A program made the position numbers and the translations under genes. The notes beneath the pieces were generated by a model that saw nothing but the letters and a program-made list of their open reading frames with translations, was not told where the DNA came from and ran no database searches. This document shows positions 1 through 8,470 of a stretch of 64,000 nt of DNA, piece after piece. How positions within the stretch are numbered: the stretch's first letter is position 1; every line of letters starts with the position of its first letter. Source of the DNA: Streptomyces sp. S.PB5 (lineage in GTDB: Bacteria; Actinomycetota; Actinomycetes; Streptomycetales; Streptomycetaceae); NCBI RefSeq assembly GCF_030403745.1, contig NZ_JAQMWP010000007.1:310001-374000 (forward strand), in the 5' to 3' direction.

Positions 1-623
1 GCACGTTCGAGGCGCGCGAGTGGAAACGCTACGAGTCGCTCCTCAACATCGCCTTCGCCGACTCGCCCCACTGGATCGTCTGCCCCTACGACACCCGGAC
101 CCTGCCCGCCGACGTCGTCCGCACCGCCCTGCGCACCCACCCCGAACTCACCGACGGGCCCGCCGACTTCACCGACCCGGCGGACTTCTGCGCCGAGTGC
201 GACGCACACCGTCCGGCCCCGCTGCCCGCCGGCCCGGACGACATCCCCTTCGCCCGCGGCGGCTCGGCCGCGGTGCGCCAGGCCCTCGTCGGGTACGCCC
301 GCCGTGTCGGCCTGCCCGAACAGCGCATGTACGACCTGGTGGCGGCGGTGCACGAGACCGTGGCCAACTCCCTGCGCTACGGCGGAGGACAGGGCGTGAT
401 CCGGCTGGGCGGCGACCCCGACCACCTGATCTGCGAGATCCGGGACGAGGGGGCACACAACTCGGCGCCCCTTCCGCCCTTCCCCGGCCATCTGCCACCC
501 GACCCGCGCGCCCCGAACGGTCACGGGATGTGGGTCGTACGGCAGTTGGCCGACCTGGTCGCCGAGGACCTGGGCCCCTCGGGCTCCGTGGTGCAGCTGT
601 ACTTCCGCTGGCCCACGCCCTGA
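1..623 (+). CDS. MEDS-domain anti-sigma/ATPase regulator, C-terminal part (partial)
   Basis: This is the 3' part of a gene that begins before the window; the frame is open from base 3 to the TGA at 621-623. The first ~70 residues fit the end of a MEDS sensory domain (WIVCPYDTRTLP motif). A HATPase_c domain of the RsbW/anti-sigma type follows: N-box ETVANSLRYGGG, G1 CEIRDEG, and a G2 region NGHGMWVVRQLADL. No histidine phosphoacceptor domain is visible, so it probably acts as a serine kinase or anti-sigma switch protein in the cytoplasm rather than as a two-component kinase. Streptomyces carries many such paralogues. The substrate (anti-anti-sigma or sigma factor) cannot be read from the sequence. 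Confidence 0.85.
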   Translation, partial: TFEAREWKRYESLLNIAFADSPHWIVCPYDTRTLPADVVRTALRTHPELTDGPADFTDPADFCAECDAHRPAPLPAGPDDIPFARGGSAAVRQALVGYARRVGLPEQRMYDLVAAVHETVANSLRYGGGQGVIRLGGDPDHLICEIRDEGAHNSAPLPPFPGHLPPDPRAPNGHGMWVVRQLADLVAEDLGPSGSVVQLYFRWPTP

Positions 624-645
624 ACCCATAGGCCGACGGCCGGTG

Positions 646-1812
646 TCACAGCGCGCTGTAGAGGGCGTCGACGAGCGCCATCTTCCGCGGATCGTCGGCG
701 ATATGAGGCCCCATGCGGTTCATGACGTAACCGAGCGACACCTGGGCCTCGGGGTCGGCCAGCCCGCAGGACCCGCCGAAACCGTCATGCCCGTACGCCC
801 GCGGGTTGGGCCCGTACGACCCGTTCGCCCCGCTCAGCCACAGCCCGAGCGCGATCTCCGTCTCGCTCTCGAAACCGGCGCCCAGCACCAGGTCACGGCA
901 GCTGCCCTGCCCCTCACGCACCCGCTCGGCCGCCTCCGGCGTCAGGACGCGGTGACCGTCGTACGTGCCCTGCCCCGCGAAGATGCCGTACAGCCGGGCC
1001 ACCGCCCGCGCGGTGCCGTGACCGTTGGCGGCGGGGATCTCGGCGGCCCGCCACCGGGGCGTGTTCGCCTCGGTCGCGCCCGCCATCGGATTGGCCAGGG
1101 CGGCCAGTGCCACGGGCGCCAACTGGCTGAAGACCGCCGCCTGTTCGCTGCTCGCCGCCGCCGACGGATGGACCAGCTCGGCGGCGCGCCCGTACTCCTT
1201 CTCCGGCAGCCCGACGGTGAAGTCGATGCCGAGGGGCCCGGTCACCTCCCGCTCCAGGAAGGCCCCCGGCAGCAGCCCGGACACCCGTCGTACCACCTCA
1301 CCGACGAGGAACCCGTACGTCAGCGCGTGGTACCCCGACTGCGAACCCGGCTCCCACCACGGCTCCGTCGCGGCGAGCCGCGCCGTCGTCAGCTCCCAGT
1401 CGCAGAGCTGCTCCACGGAGTGCGGTTCCCGCAGCCCGGCCAGTCCGGCCCGGTGCGACAGCAGATGCCGTACGAGGACCTTCTCCTTGCCCGCTGCGGC
1501 GAACTCGGGCCAGTACACGGCCACCGGGGCGTCGAGGTCGAGCAGCCCCCGGTCGGCGAGGATGTGCGCACACAGGGCCACCGGCCCCTTCGAGGTCGAC
1601 CACACATTGACCAGCGTGTCCCGTTCCCAGGGCCGGGTGCGTCCGGCGTCGGCCCAGCCGCCCCACAGATCCACCACGGTCCGCCCGCCGACCGTGACGG
1701 CGACCGCGGCCCCCAGCTCGCCCCGGTCCCGGAAGTTCCCCTCGAACGCGGTGCGCACCGCCGCGAATCGCTCGTCGCAGTCGCCTTGAACGCGGGACTC
1801 GTGCTCGGACAT
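646..1812 (-). CDS. Serine hydrolase, class C beta-lactamase/esterase family
   Basis: A 388-residue protein starting at the ATG at 1812 (MSEHESRVQG). It has the SxxK nucleophile motif as S72-T-S-K75, a tyrosine at Y161 in a GYHALTYG context, and a HDGFGGS motif near the C-terminus in place of the KTG triad. This arrangement is that of EstB-like esterases and class C beta-lactamase relatives. No signal peptide is seen, so it is probably a cytoplasmic esterase; the substrate is unknown. It lies upstream of nothing obvious and runs in the same direction as the deacetylase gene that precedes it by 100 bp. The frame stays open further upstream, but the sequence there overlaps the deacetylase and is not protein-like. 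Confidence 0.85.
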   Translation of the reverse strand: MSEHESRVQGDCDERFAAVRTAFEGNFRDRGELGAAVAVTVGGRTVVDLWGGWADAGRTRPWERDTLVNVWSTSKGPVALCAHILADRGLLDLDAPVAVYWPEFAAAGKEKVLVRHLLSHRAGLAGLREPHSVEQLCDWELTTARLAATEPWWEPGSQSGYHALTYGFLVGEVVRRVSGLLPGAFLEREVTGPLGIDFTVGLPEKEYGRAAELVHPSAAASSEQAAVFSQLAPVALAALANPMAGATEANTPRWRAAEIPAANGHGTARAVARLYGIFAGQGTYDGHRVLTPEAAERVREGQGSCRDLVLGAGFESETEIALGLWLSGANGSYGPNPRAYGHDGFGGSCGLADPEAQVSLGYVMNRMGPHIADDPRKMALVDALYSAL

Positions 1813-1912
1813 GAACCGCCTCCGTCGTACGCCGGGACCCCGGGCCGCCACACTGCGGCCCGGGCCCGTCGAACGTACCGACTGGTCGGACTGGAGGGAA
1901 GGACCAGGGTCC

Positions 1913-2881
1913 TCAGAGGCGCGAGCGCAGCCAGTCGAGCTTGGCCGCCTCCTGGTAGGGGCCGCCGCCCTCGTGGTCGTTGAAGTCGTAGACCTCGATC
2001 TGCTTGTCGTCGTGCGCCCAGGCGTTGAACGCCGCGAAGACCGTCGAGGGCGGGCAGGTCTGGTCCTCCAGGGCCGCGGAGAAGAGGGCCGGGGCACTCC
2101 CGCGGGCGGCGAAGTGGACACCGTCGAAGTACGACAGGGTGCGCAGGGCGTCCTCGGTGCGACCGCGGTGGGTCTTGAGGAACAGGCCGATCTCACGGTA
2201 CGGGTGACGGTCCGTCAGAACCGCCGCGCGGGGGTAGTCGCACAGGAACGGCACGTCCGGCGCGATGGCGACCAGGTCGGGGACCAGACCGCCCACGGCG
2301 ATGGTGATGCCGCCGCCCTGGCTGCCGCCGACGGCGACCGTGCGGGCGGCATCGGCCGAGGGGTGCGAGCGGGCCGCCTCGACGGCGCGCACCGCGTCCG
2401 TGAACACCCGGCGGTAGTAGTAGTTCTCGGGTGCGTCGATGCCGCGCGTCATGAAACCGGGGTAGGCGGGCGCCCCGCCCACCGGGTCCGCGGTGCCGCC
2501 GCCCCCGCCCCACGCACTGCCCTGACCGCGCGTGTCCATCACGAAGTGCGCCCGCCCCGAGGACGCCCACAGCAGATGCTCGTGCGGCAGTCCGCGCCCG
2601 CCGCCGTACCCGACGAACTCCACGACCAGCGGCACCGGTTCCGTGACCCCGGCGGGCAGCGTCAGCCAGCCCTTCACCGGGTGTCCGCCGAACCCGGCGA
2701 ACGTCACGTCGTACACCTCGACCGTCGTCAGTCCCGTGTCGACCGGCTCGAAGCGGGCGTCCAGATCGTGCTCACGGGCCTCCTGGAGGGTCTTGGACCA
2801 GAACGCGTCGAAGTCCTCGGGCTCGGTCGAGGCGCTGCGGTACTCACGCAGTTCGTCGAGGGGGAGGTCGAACAGAGCCAT
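1913..2881 (-). CDS. Acetyl xylan esterase / cephalosporin C deacetylase family hydrolase
   Basis: A 322-residue alpha/beta hydrolase that starts MALFDLPLDELREYRS, as this family usually does, behind an AAAGGCGG ribosome binding site. The nucleophile elbow is GGSQGG with S187. The aspartate in ALEDQTCPPS and the histidine in FNDHEGG complete the triad. These enzymes remove acetyl groups from xylo-oligosaccharides and from cephalosporin C. No export signal is present, so it probably acts on imported acetylated sugars. The length fits the family. The sugar-degrading context (a GH43 enzyme about 21 kb away) is only suggestive. Confidence 0.92.
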   Translation of the reverse strand: MALFDLPLDELREYRSASTEPEDFDAFWSKTLQEAREHDLDARFEPVDTGLTTVEVYDVTFAGFGGHPVKGWLTLPAGVTEPVPLVVEFVGYGGGRGLPHEHLLWASSGRAHFVMDTRGQGSAWGGGGGTADPVGGAPAYPGFMTRGIDAPENYYYRRVFTDAVRAVEAARSHPSADAARTVAVGGSQGGGITIAVGGLVPDLVAIAPDVPFLCDYPRAAVLTDRHPYREIGLFLKTHRGRTEDALRTLSYFDGVHFAARGSAPALFSAALEDQTCPPSTVFAAFNAWAHDDKQIEVYDFNDHEGGGPYQEAAKLDWLRSRL

Positions 2882-2975
2882 GCAGGACCGCCTTTGAAGA
2901 GGGACAGTGATGATCACACCGTACGTGCGACCTCGGACGGGTCGCCAGGTCTGTGCAGGGGCACCCGGCGGGGCG

Positions 2976-3563
2976 TCACGCCCACCGCCGCCGCGTCCAC
3001 ACCGGCTCGGTGCGCGTCCACTCCTCCTCCCACTCCGCCAGCCGGTGGCGGGTGGCCACATGGCGTACGACGGAATGGCCGAGCAGGATCAGGGCGGCGG
3101 CGCCGCCCGCGCCGCAGACGCCCATGGTGACGGTGTACTGCCAGACGGAGACGTCGTCGGGCGGTGGGGTGACGTTGCGGCCCCGGGAGTCGAACCACAC
3201 CTCGACCACATCACCCTGGCGGGCGCCGGCCGGGACCCTTGCCGCCGCGGTCCGCGCACCCTCGCCCGGTTCGGTCCAGCGGACCGTCGTGCGGTAGGCG
3301 TGCGTCCGTCCGCTTCCCGCCGTCGGCTGCCGGTCCGGGCCCTTGCCGACGACCTCGGCCTGCACGCTGTGGCGGTCGGCACGCTGGGACGCGGCGGTCG
3401 CCTGCGCCTCGTCATAGGCCCACCGGGCCGTCACCACGCCTGCGAGCGGCGCCCCGACGAGCAGCAGCACGGCCACGGCCAGCGCCGTCCACGCCGCGAC
3501 GACGTCGGACCGGCGGCGCAGCGGATTCTCGCGCCAGCGCCAGCCGCGCACCCGGGTTCGCAT
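2976..3563 (-). CDS. Rv1733c-family membrane protein
   Basis: A 195-residue protein with two predicted membrane helices, around residues 23-47 and 138-160, flanking an extracytoplasmic loop. The start at 3563 is well supported by GAGGAGGT five bases upstream. The pattern RENPLRRRSDVV at the N-terminus, an RTTVRWTEPGEGARTA strand, a VWFDSRGR motif and the tail LAEWEEEWTRTEPVWTRRR match the actinobacterial family named after M. tuberculosis Rv1733c. The biochemical role of the family is unknown; in mycobacteria it is a dormancy-associated antigen. The gene stands alone, 94 bp downstream of the deacetylase start on the same strand. Confidence 0.8.
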   Translation of the reverse strand: MRTRVRGWRWRENPLRRRSDVVAAWTALAVAVLLLVGAPLAGVVTARWAYDEAQATAASQRADRHSVQAEVVGKGPDRQPTAGSGRTHAYRTTVRWTEPGEGARTAAARVPAGARQGDVVEVWFDSRGRNVTPPPDDVSVWQYTVTMGVCGAGGAAALILLGHSVVRHVATRHRLAEWEEEWTRTEPVWTRRRWA

Positions 3564-3820
3564 GGCGACCTCCTCGCCGTCTCCTGAGCCGGAGGGCGGG
3601 ACGAGCGGTACCGGAGGCCGGTCCGCCTCCCTCAGCACCAGGCACATCTGCGAGTGCCCCGGTAGGTCAAGTACCCCGTCCGCCGCACATCGTTCACCGC
3701 GGCCCCGGCACGGCAGTCGCCGCCGGTGCCGCCGCGGGAGGGGTGCCCTGCACGGTCGGGGTGAAACGGGGGCCGGTTCCGGGGACGGCGCTCGATGGCG
3801 ACGCCGCCCCGCCCCGCGAC

Positions 3821-4576
3821 TCAGCCGAAGCGCTCGATCCGGATCCGGTCCACCGGCTGCCCCGCCTCGACGAGCAGCCGCGACGCGTGCTCGGCGAAGG
3901 CGTTGGAGCCGCACACATAGGCCTCCCACCCACCGGAAGGCTGCTCGGCCAGGAGCGGCGCCACATGTGCGGCGGCCATACGTCCCACCGGCACACCCTC
4001 TGGCGCGCTCCGCGTGAAGACGGGCGTCGTCTCCTCGCCGAGCTCGTCCGCGTAGACGAGGTCCTGCGGACCGCGCGCCGACACCAGCATCCGCAACGGC
4101 ACGGACAGACCCCGCGCCCGGTGGTGCCGCACCATCGACATCAGCGGTACGACGCCGGAGCCGGCGCCGATCAGCAGCGCGGGCCGGTCGCCGGGCCAGG
4201 CGAAGAAGCCGCTCAGCGGGCCCCGCACCTCGATCTCGTCGCCGGGCTCGGCGACCGTGTGGAACCAGCCCGACACCTCGCCGCCCTCGACATGGTCCAG
4301 GGTCAGTTCGATGTAGCCCTCGTCGTCGGGTGCCGAGGCGATCGAGTAGTGGCGCTGGGCCACATAGCCGTCCTGGGCGGTCAGCCGCAGCATCAGATGC
4401 TGACCCGGCAGATGCCCCGCCCACGCGGGCACCGCGAACCGGAAGGTGGAGACGTACGGGGTCTCGCGGCGGATCTCGGTGAGCGTGGCCGTCTGCCACA
4501 CCGCGGCGGCCCGGTTGCTCACGGCGATCCGCCCGGGCACGGCGAACCGCGTGGGGGGAGTGAAGGTCTCAGTCAC
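3821..4576 (-). CDS. FAD/NAD(P)-binding ferredoxin-reductase-type oxidoreductase
   Basis: A 251-residue flavin reductase. The FAD-binding motif RHYSIAS and the NAD(P) motif GAGSGVVPLMSMVRHH are followed by the terminal YVCGSNAFAE signature of the ferredoxin-NADP reductase superfamily. No 2Fe-2S domain is attached. Its start overlaps the last 8 bp of the upstream molybdopterin oxidoreductase gene, so the two are translationally coupled and almost certainly form one redox system, with NAD(P)H electrons passing through FAD to the molybdenum centre or the reverse. A 257-bp stretch downstream (3564-3820) holds no gene that I can support. Confidence 0.9.
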   Translation of the reverse strand: MTETFTPPTRFAVPGRIAVSNRAAAVWQTATLTEIRRETPYVSTFRFAVPAWAGHLPGQHLMLRLTAQDGYVAQRHYSIASAPDDEGYIELTLDHVEGGEVSGWFHTVAEPGDEIEVRGPLSGFFAWPGDRPALLIGAGSGVVPLMSMVRHHRARGLSVPLRMLVSARGPQDLVYADELGEETTPVFTRSAPEGVPVGRMAAAHVAPLLAEQPSGGWEAYVCGSNAFAEHASRLLVEAGQPVDRIRIERFG

Positions 4577-5174
4577 CGGAGTACCGCTGCTCCTCCCACG
4601 GGTTGCCCCGCGCGTGATAGCCGTTCTGCTCCCAGAATCCCGGCTCGTCGTGGTCGAGGATCCTGAGGCCCGCGACCCACTTGGCGCTCTTCCAGAAGTA
4701 CAGATGGGGCACCAGCAGCCGAGCCGGCCCCCCGTGCTCCGGCGACAGCGGCTTCCCGCCGAACTCCCAGGCGATCCACGCCTTCCCGCCGGTCACATCG
4801 GCGAGCGGCAGGTTCGTGGTGTACCCGGTGTGCGAATAGGCGACGACATGGGTCGCGGACCCATGGGGCCGGACCACATCCAGGAAGGCGTCGAGCGAGA
4901 CACCTCCGAACCGCACCCCGAACTTCGACCAGCTCGTCACACAGTGGATGTCACCCTCGTACACCGAACCCGGCAGCGCGTGCGCCTCGTCCCAGTCCCA
5001 GGTGCGCGGCGCCTCGACCAGGCCGTCGACGCGGAAGGTCCAGTCGGCCGGCGACAGTTCCGGTGTGACCTCCGCGGACAGCACGGGCCAGTCGTCGCCC
5101 GCGTCGTACTGGCCGGGTGGCAGTCCGGGGTCGGGGACGCGGTCGCGTCCGGTGAAGCCTCGGGTGACGTTCAT
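4569..5174 (-). CDS. Sulfite-oxidase-like molybdopterin-dependent oxidoreductase
   Basis: A 201-residue single-domain molybdopterin protein of the sulfite oxidase/MsrP fold. The molybdenum-ligating cysteine is visible as C78 in GDIHCVTSWSKFG. Other family features are the GGVSLDAFL stretch, the PLADVTGG region, and GGPARLLVPHLYFWKSAKWV with RILDHDEPGFWE near the end. There is no Tat signal, so it is predicted to be cytoplasmic, unlike periplasmic MsrP. The coupled downstream flavin reductase is the probable electron partner. The substrate is unknown; sulfoxide or nitrate-type reductions would be guesses. A divergent MDR gene starts 152 bp away. Confidence 0.9.
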   Translation of the reverse strand: MNVTRGFTGRDRVPDPGLPPGQYDAGDDWPVLSAEVTPELSPADWTFRVDGLVEAPRTWDWDEAHALPGSVYEGDIHCVTSWSKFGVRFGGVSLDAFLDVVRPHGSATHVVAYSHTGYTTNLPLADVTGGKAWIAWEFGGKPLSPEHGGPARLLVPHLYFWKSAKWVAGLRILDHDEPGFWEQNGYHARGNPWEEQRYSGD

Positions 5175-5326
5175 GGTTCAACCGTACTGTGTCGTCTCGA
5201 GTGCTCCGGCCCTGGTCAGGACAGCGATCATTGCGGCCGTATGAACTCTCCACCGCCCCGGGAATAGCCGCCCGCCGATCATCCTTGCGGACAGATGCCC
5301 GCGCGAGCGAAGGAGAGTGTGAGCAC

Positions 5327-6253
5327 ATGCCCAAGGCGTACGTCTTCACGCGGTACGGAGGTCCGGAGACCGAGGCCCTGGCCGAGGTGGAGCGCCCCGT
5401 GCCCGGACCCGGTCAGATTCTGGTGGCGGTACGGGTCGCGGGCGTGAACCCCGTCGACTGGAAACTCCGCACCGGATACCGACGGCCCGGCGACTCCGGT
5501 GAGTGGGTGTTCCCGTCCGTCTTCGGCAGCGAGGTCTCCGGTGTGGTGGAGACCGTCGGCGAGGGCGTCGAGGGGTTCGCCGCCGGGGACGAGGTCTTCG
5601 GCAACCCGGTGGCCGGCGGCTATGCCGAGTACACCCTGCTGCCCGCGTCCCTGGCCGCGCACAAGCCCGCCGGGCTGTCCTTCACGGACGCCGCGACCCT
5701 GCCCGTCGCCGCGGCGACCGCGTACGACGGTGTGCACCAGCTCGCCCTGCCCGCGGGGGCGACCCTGCTGGTCACCGGAGCGGGCGGGGGTGTCGGAGCC
5801 GCCGCGGTGCAGATCGCGCGGGCGCTCGGACTGCGGGTCGTGGGAGTCGCGGGCGAGGGCAAGAAGGAATTCGTCGAGTCCCTCGGCGCGGTCCATGTCC
5901 CGTCCGGTCCCGGCTGGACCGACCGGGCGGCGGAGGCGGCTCCGGACGGCATCGACGGTGTCTACGACCTCGTCGGCGGCGAGGTGCTCACCGAGGCCGC
6001 GAAGCTGCTCACCGACCGGTCCAAGCTGATCACCGCCGGTGCCCCGGCCGTGGACGTGGAGCGGCTGGGCGGCACCCGGGTCACCCGGGCCCGCACTGCG
6101 GCCGTCCTGGACGCCGTGGCCCAACTGGTCGTGAACGGCGACCTGGACCCGTATGTCACCCGGCGATTCCCGCTCACCGAGGCCGGCGAGGCCCTGCGCA
6201 CCGTCGAGGAAGGCCACGCCCGCGGCAAGATCGTGATCGAGGTCGCCGAATGA
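5327..6253 (+). CDS. NADP-dependent zinc-free MDR oxidoreductase (quinone oxidoreductase-like)
   Basis: A 308-residue medium-chain dehydrogenase/reductase. The GroES-like N-terminal half contains GVNPVDWKLRTGY. The Rossmann half has LLVTGAGGGVGAAAVQIARALG, the nucleotide-binding signature of quinone oxidoreductases. The cysteines and histidines that bind catalytic zinc in alcohol dehydrogenases are absent. The start MPKAYVFTRYGG sits behind an AGGAGAG ribosome binding site; the open frame upstream to 5189 lacks family similarity. It probably reduces quinones or enones using NADPH. The next gene begins at or just after its stop, so the two probably form an operon. Confidence 0.92.
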   Translation: MPKAYVFTRYGGPETEALAEVERPVPGPGQILVAVRVAGVNPVDWKLRTGYRRPGDSGEWVFPSVFGSEVSGVVETVGEGVEGFAAGDEVFGNPVAGGYAEYTLLPASLAAHKPAGLSFTDAATLPVAAATAYDGVHQLALPAGATLLVTGAGGGVGAAAVQIARALGLRVVGVAGEGKKEFVESLGAVHVPSGPGWTDRAAEAAPDGIDGVYDLVGGEVLTEAAKLLTDRSKLITAGAPAVDVERLGGTRVTRARTAAVLDAVAQLVVNGDLDPYVTRRFPLTEAGEALRTVEEGHARGKIVIEVAE

Positions 6254-6321
6254 GCGACAGCACGATGCGGACGGGGCGGTCGGACGGCGGCGCGCCGTAC
6301 CCGGGGAGGACCGAAGCCAGC

Positions 6322-7059
6322 ATGTCCCACGCGGGCATACCTGACATCGGCACGCCCCACGCCGCACCCCACGTCCTCGACAACCCCGCCCACGCCTCGC
6401 TGACCGGCCCGCACGCCCGCTTCGCCGAGCGTCGCGGCCGGGTCCTGCGCTACCCCGTCGACGTCTCGCCCTGGCTGGGGATGCCCGACGTGCCGACCGC
6501 CGAGGACTGGGCGGACCTGGCGGCCCTCGCCGGGCCGGGCGCGGAGGTCCCACTGTCCGGGTATGTGGGGGAGCTCCCGGACGGCTGGGAGACCATGTTC
6601 AGCGTCGACGGTGTGCAGTTCGTGGACGACGGTCTGGCCGCCGCGCCGGAGCCCGAGGCGATCAGGCTGGGCCTCGCCGACGTACCCGAGATGCTCGATC
6701 TGATCGCCCGCACCCAGCCCGGCCCGTTCCTGCCGCGCACCGTGGAGATGGGCACCTACCTGGGCATACGACGGGACGGCGCGCTGATCGCCATGGCGGG
6801 CGAGCGGCTCCACCCGCCCGGCTGGACCGAGATCAGCGCGGTCTGCACCGACCCCGCCTTCCGCGGCGAGGGCCTGGCGACCCGGCTGATCCTGGCCGTC
6901 GCCCACGGCATCCGGGAGCGCGGCGAGACCCCGTTCCTGCACACGAGCGCCCGGAACACCAACGCCATCGGGCTGTACGAGTCCCTGGGCTTCCGGCTCC
7001 GCCGTACGACCAGGTTCCTGGCGGCGCGGACGCCGGAACGGCAGCCGGTGATGTCGTAG
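6322..7059 (+). CDS. GNAT-family N-acetyltransferase
   Basis: A 245-residue protein with a C-terminal GNAT domain. The acetyl-CoA loop is VCTDPAFRGEGLATRLILAV, followed by HTSARNTNAIGLYESLGFRL. The N-terminal half (VLDNPAHASLTGPHARFAE) is typical of a large Streptomyces subgroup of unknown substrate. I chose the ATG at 6322 because GGGGAGGA lies 11 bases upstream. The ATG at 6250 is also possible: it overlaps the stop of the preceding oxidoreductase as ATGA and would give 269 residues by translational coupling. The substrate may be an amine or a small toxin, but nothing in the sequence decides this. Confidence 0.88.
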   Translation: MSHAGIPDIGTPHAAPHVLDNPAHASLTGPHARFAERRGRVLRYPVDVSPWLGMPDVPTAEDWADLAALAGPGAEVPLSGYVGELPDGWETMFSVDGVQFVDDGLAAAPEPEAIRLGLADVPEMLDLIARTQPGPFLPRTVEMGTYLGIRRDGALIAMAGERLHPPGWTEISAVCTDPAFRGEGLATRLILAVAHGIRERGETPFLHTSARNTNAIGLYESLGFRLRRTTRFLAARTPERQPVMS

Positions 7060-7066
7060 GCGAACC

Positions 7067-7106
7067 GGTGGGAGCAAGCGTGAGCGCACTCGTACGGGCT
7101 CTCACC
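7067..7106. terminator. Possible bidirectional terminator between convergent genes
   Basis: Inverted arms GGTGGGAGC (7067-7075) and GCTCTCACC (7098-7106) match at 8 of 9 positions around a 22-base loop. They lie between the acetyltransferase stop and the convergent MarR stop and overlap the latter by five bases. There is no U-run, as is usual in Streptomyces. Confidence 0.4.
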
Positions 7107-7530
7107 CTTCGCGTGGCCAAGCGTTGTACCGCACCAGATAGTCGGCGAACCGCGCGAGATCCTCCTCCGGCCACTCCGCGAGCCGCTCCTGGAAGGCGGC
7201 CTTGCGGCTCTCGGTGACCTGGGCGAGGATCCGCCGGCCGGCCTCCGTGAGATGCAGTACGTGGACCCGGTGGTCCTCCGGGTCCCGTCGCCGTTCGACG
7301 AGTCGGGCTCGCTCCAGGGCCGTCACCTGGCGGCTGACGGTCGACTTGTCGAGGGCGTGGTGCGCGGCCAGATCGGTGGCGCGGCAGCCGTCGCGCTCCT
7401 CCAGGTGTCCGAGCAGGGTGTACGAGACGAGGGACAGCTCGGGATGCATCCGGCCCGCCGAGGCCCGGGCCCGGCGGGCGAAGATCGTCATCTCGCGCTG
7501 GATGCTCTCGACGGCCTCGGCTGCGTCCAC
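7102..7530 (-). CDS. MarR-family transcriptional regulator
   Basis: A 142-residue winged-helix regulator. The recognition region ATDLAAHHALDKSTVSRQVTA and the wing RRDPEDHRVHVLHLTEAG are clear MarR signatures. I place the start at the GTG at 7530 because a GGAGGAGG ribosome binding site lies directly before it; an ATG at 7575 is open but would sit inside the operator. An imperfect inverted repeat at 7562-7576 covers its promoter, so autorepression is likely. It is divergent from the methyltransferase gene at 7661. Ligand and targets are unknown; a related palindrome occurs before the flavoenzyme gene at 14178. Confidence 0.9.
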   Translation of the reverse strand: MDAAEAVESIQREMTIFARRARASAGRMHPELSLVSYTLLGHLEERDGCRATDLAAHHALDKSTVSRQVTALERARLVERRRDPEDHRVHVLHLTEAGRRILAQVTESRKAAFQERLAEWPEEDLARFADYLVRYNAWPREG

Positions 7531-7561
7531 GGAACCTCCTCCACCCTCCTCCACGGCTCTG

Positions 7562-7576
7562 GTTGCATAGTACAAC
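7562..7576. promoter_or_regulatory. Probable MarR autoregulatory operator
   Basis: GTTGCATAGTACAAC is an interrupted palindrome with arms GTTG/CAAC. On the minus strand it contains a TACTAT -10-like hexamer. It lies 32 bp upstream of the MarR start codon, where a repressor of this family usually binds its own promoter. Confidence 0.5.
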
Positions 7577-7660
7577 TTGACCGTGGGGTGGCTGCGTGGC
7601 TCGGTGCGGGGCCGTCACTGGCGGCGGGGCGTGTGATCACTCGGGTAGGTTGCTGCTTCG

Positions 7661-8452
7661 ATGCCTCCCTTCCCGCCTTCCCCCGCCTCGCCCGAGTCCG
7701 TCGCGGCGACACTGCGTGCCGCCGGTTGTGTCTTCGCCGAGGACGAGGCGCGGTTGATCCTCGCCGCCGCCCGCACCCCGGACGAACTCGCCGCGATGGT
7801 GGACCGTCGCGCCACCGGCGTCCCCCTCGAACTCGTCGTCGGCTGGGCCGAGTTCCGCGGGCTGCGCATCGCCGTGGCACCCGGGGTCTTCGTGCCCCGC
7901 CGCCGCACCGAGTTCCTGGTCGAGCAGGCCCTGGCCCAAGTCCCGGACGCCACCGTGGTCGTGGACCTGTGCTGCGGCTCGGGCGCGGTCGGGGCGGCGC
8001 TGGCGGACGCGCTCGACGGCGCCGAACTGCACGCCGCCGACATCGACCCGGCCGCCGTGCGCTGCGCCCGCCGCAACGTGGCCGCCTTCGAGGGACACGT
8101 CCACGAGGGCGACCTCTTCGACGCCCTCCCCGGCGAACTCCGCGGCCGCGTCGACATCCTCGCGGCGAACGTGCCGTACGTCCCCACCGGCGAGGTCGGA
8201 CTCCTGCCCGCGGAGGCCCGCGAGCACGAACCACTGGTCGCCCTGGACGGCGGAGACGACGGCCTCGACGTGCTGCGCAGAGTCGCCGGTGAAGCCGCCA
8301 AGTGGCTTGCCCCCGGCGGCTGTCTGCTCGTCGAGACGAGTGAACGGCAGGCACCGGCGGCCCTCGACACCTTCACCCGCGGGGGACTGACGGCACGTCA
8401 GGCGGTCTCCGAGGAGTGGTACGCCAACGTCGTGATCGGCGTCAGGCCGTAG
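7661..8452 (+). CDS. PrmC/HemK-related protein-glutamine methyltransferase
   Basis: A 263-residue class I methyltransferase. The SAM-binding motif I is VVDLCCGSGAVGAALA (residues 100-115), and motif II carries ADIDP. The catalytic NPPY of true PrmC is changed to N170-V-P-Y173. This change marks the actinobacterial PrmC-related group annotated as putative N5-glutamine methyltransferase and separates it from the prmC that sits next to prfA. It may modify a glutamine in a protein other than the release factors. It stands alone, divergent from the MarR gene and tail-to-tail with the next gene after 18 bp. Confidence 0.88.
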   Translation: MPPFPPSPASPESVAATLRAAGCVFAEDEARLILAAARTPDELAAMVDRRATGVPLELVVGWAEFRGLRIAVAPGVFVPRRRTEFLVEQALAQVPDATVVVDLCCGSGAVGAALADALDGAELHAADIDPAAVRCARRNVAAFEGHVHEGDLFDALPGELRGRVDILAANVPYVPTGEVGLLPAEAREHEPLVALDGGDDGLDVLRRVAGEAAKWLAPGGCLLVETSERQAPAALDTFTRGGLTARQAVSEEWYANVVIGVRP

Positions 8453-8470
8453 CCGCGAAGCCGGCCGGCG

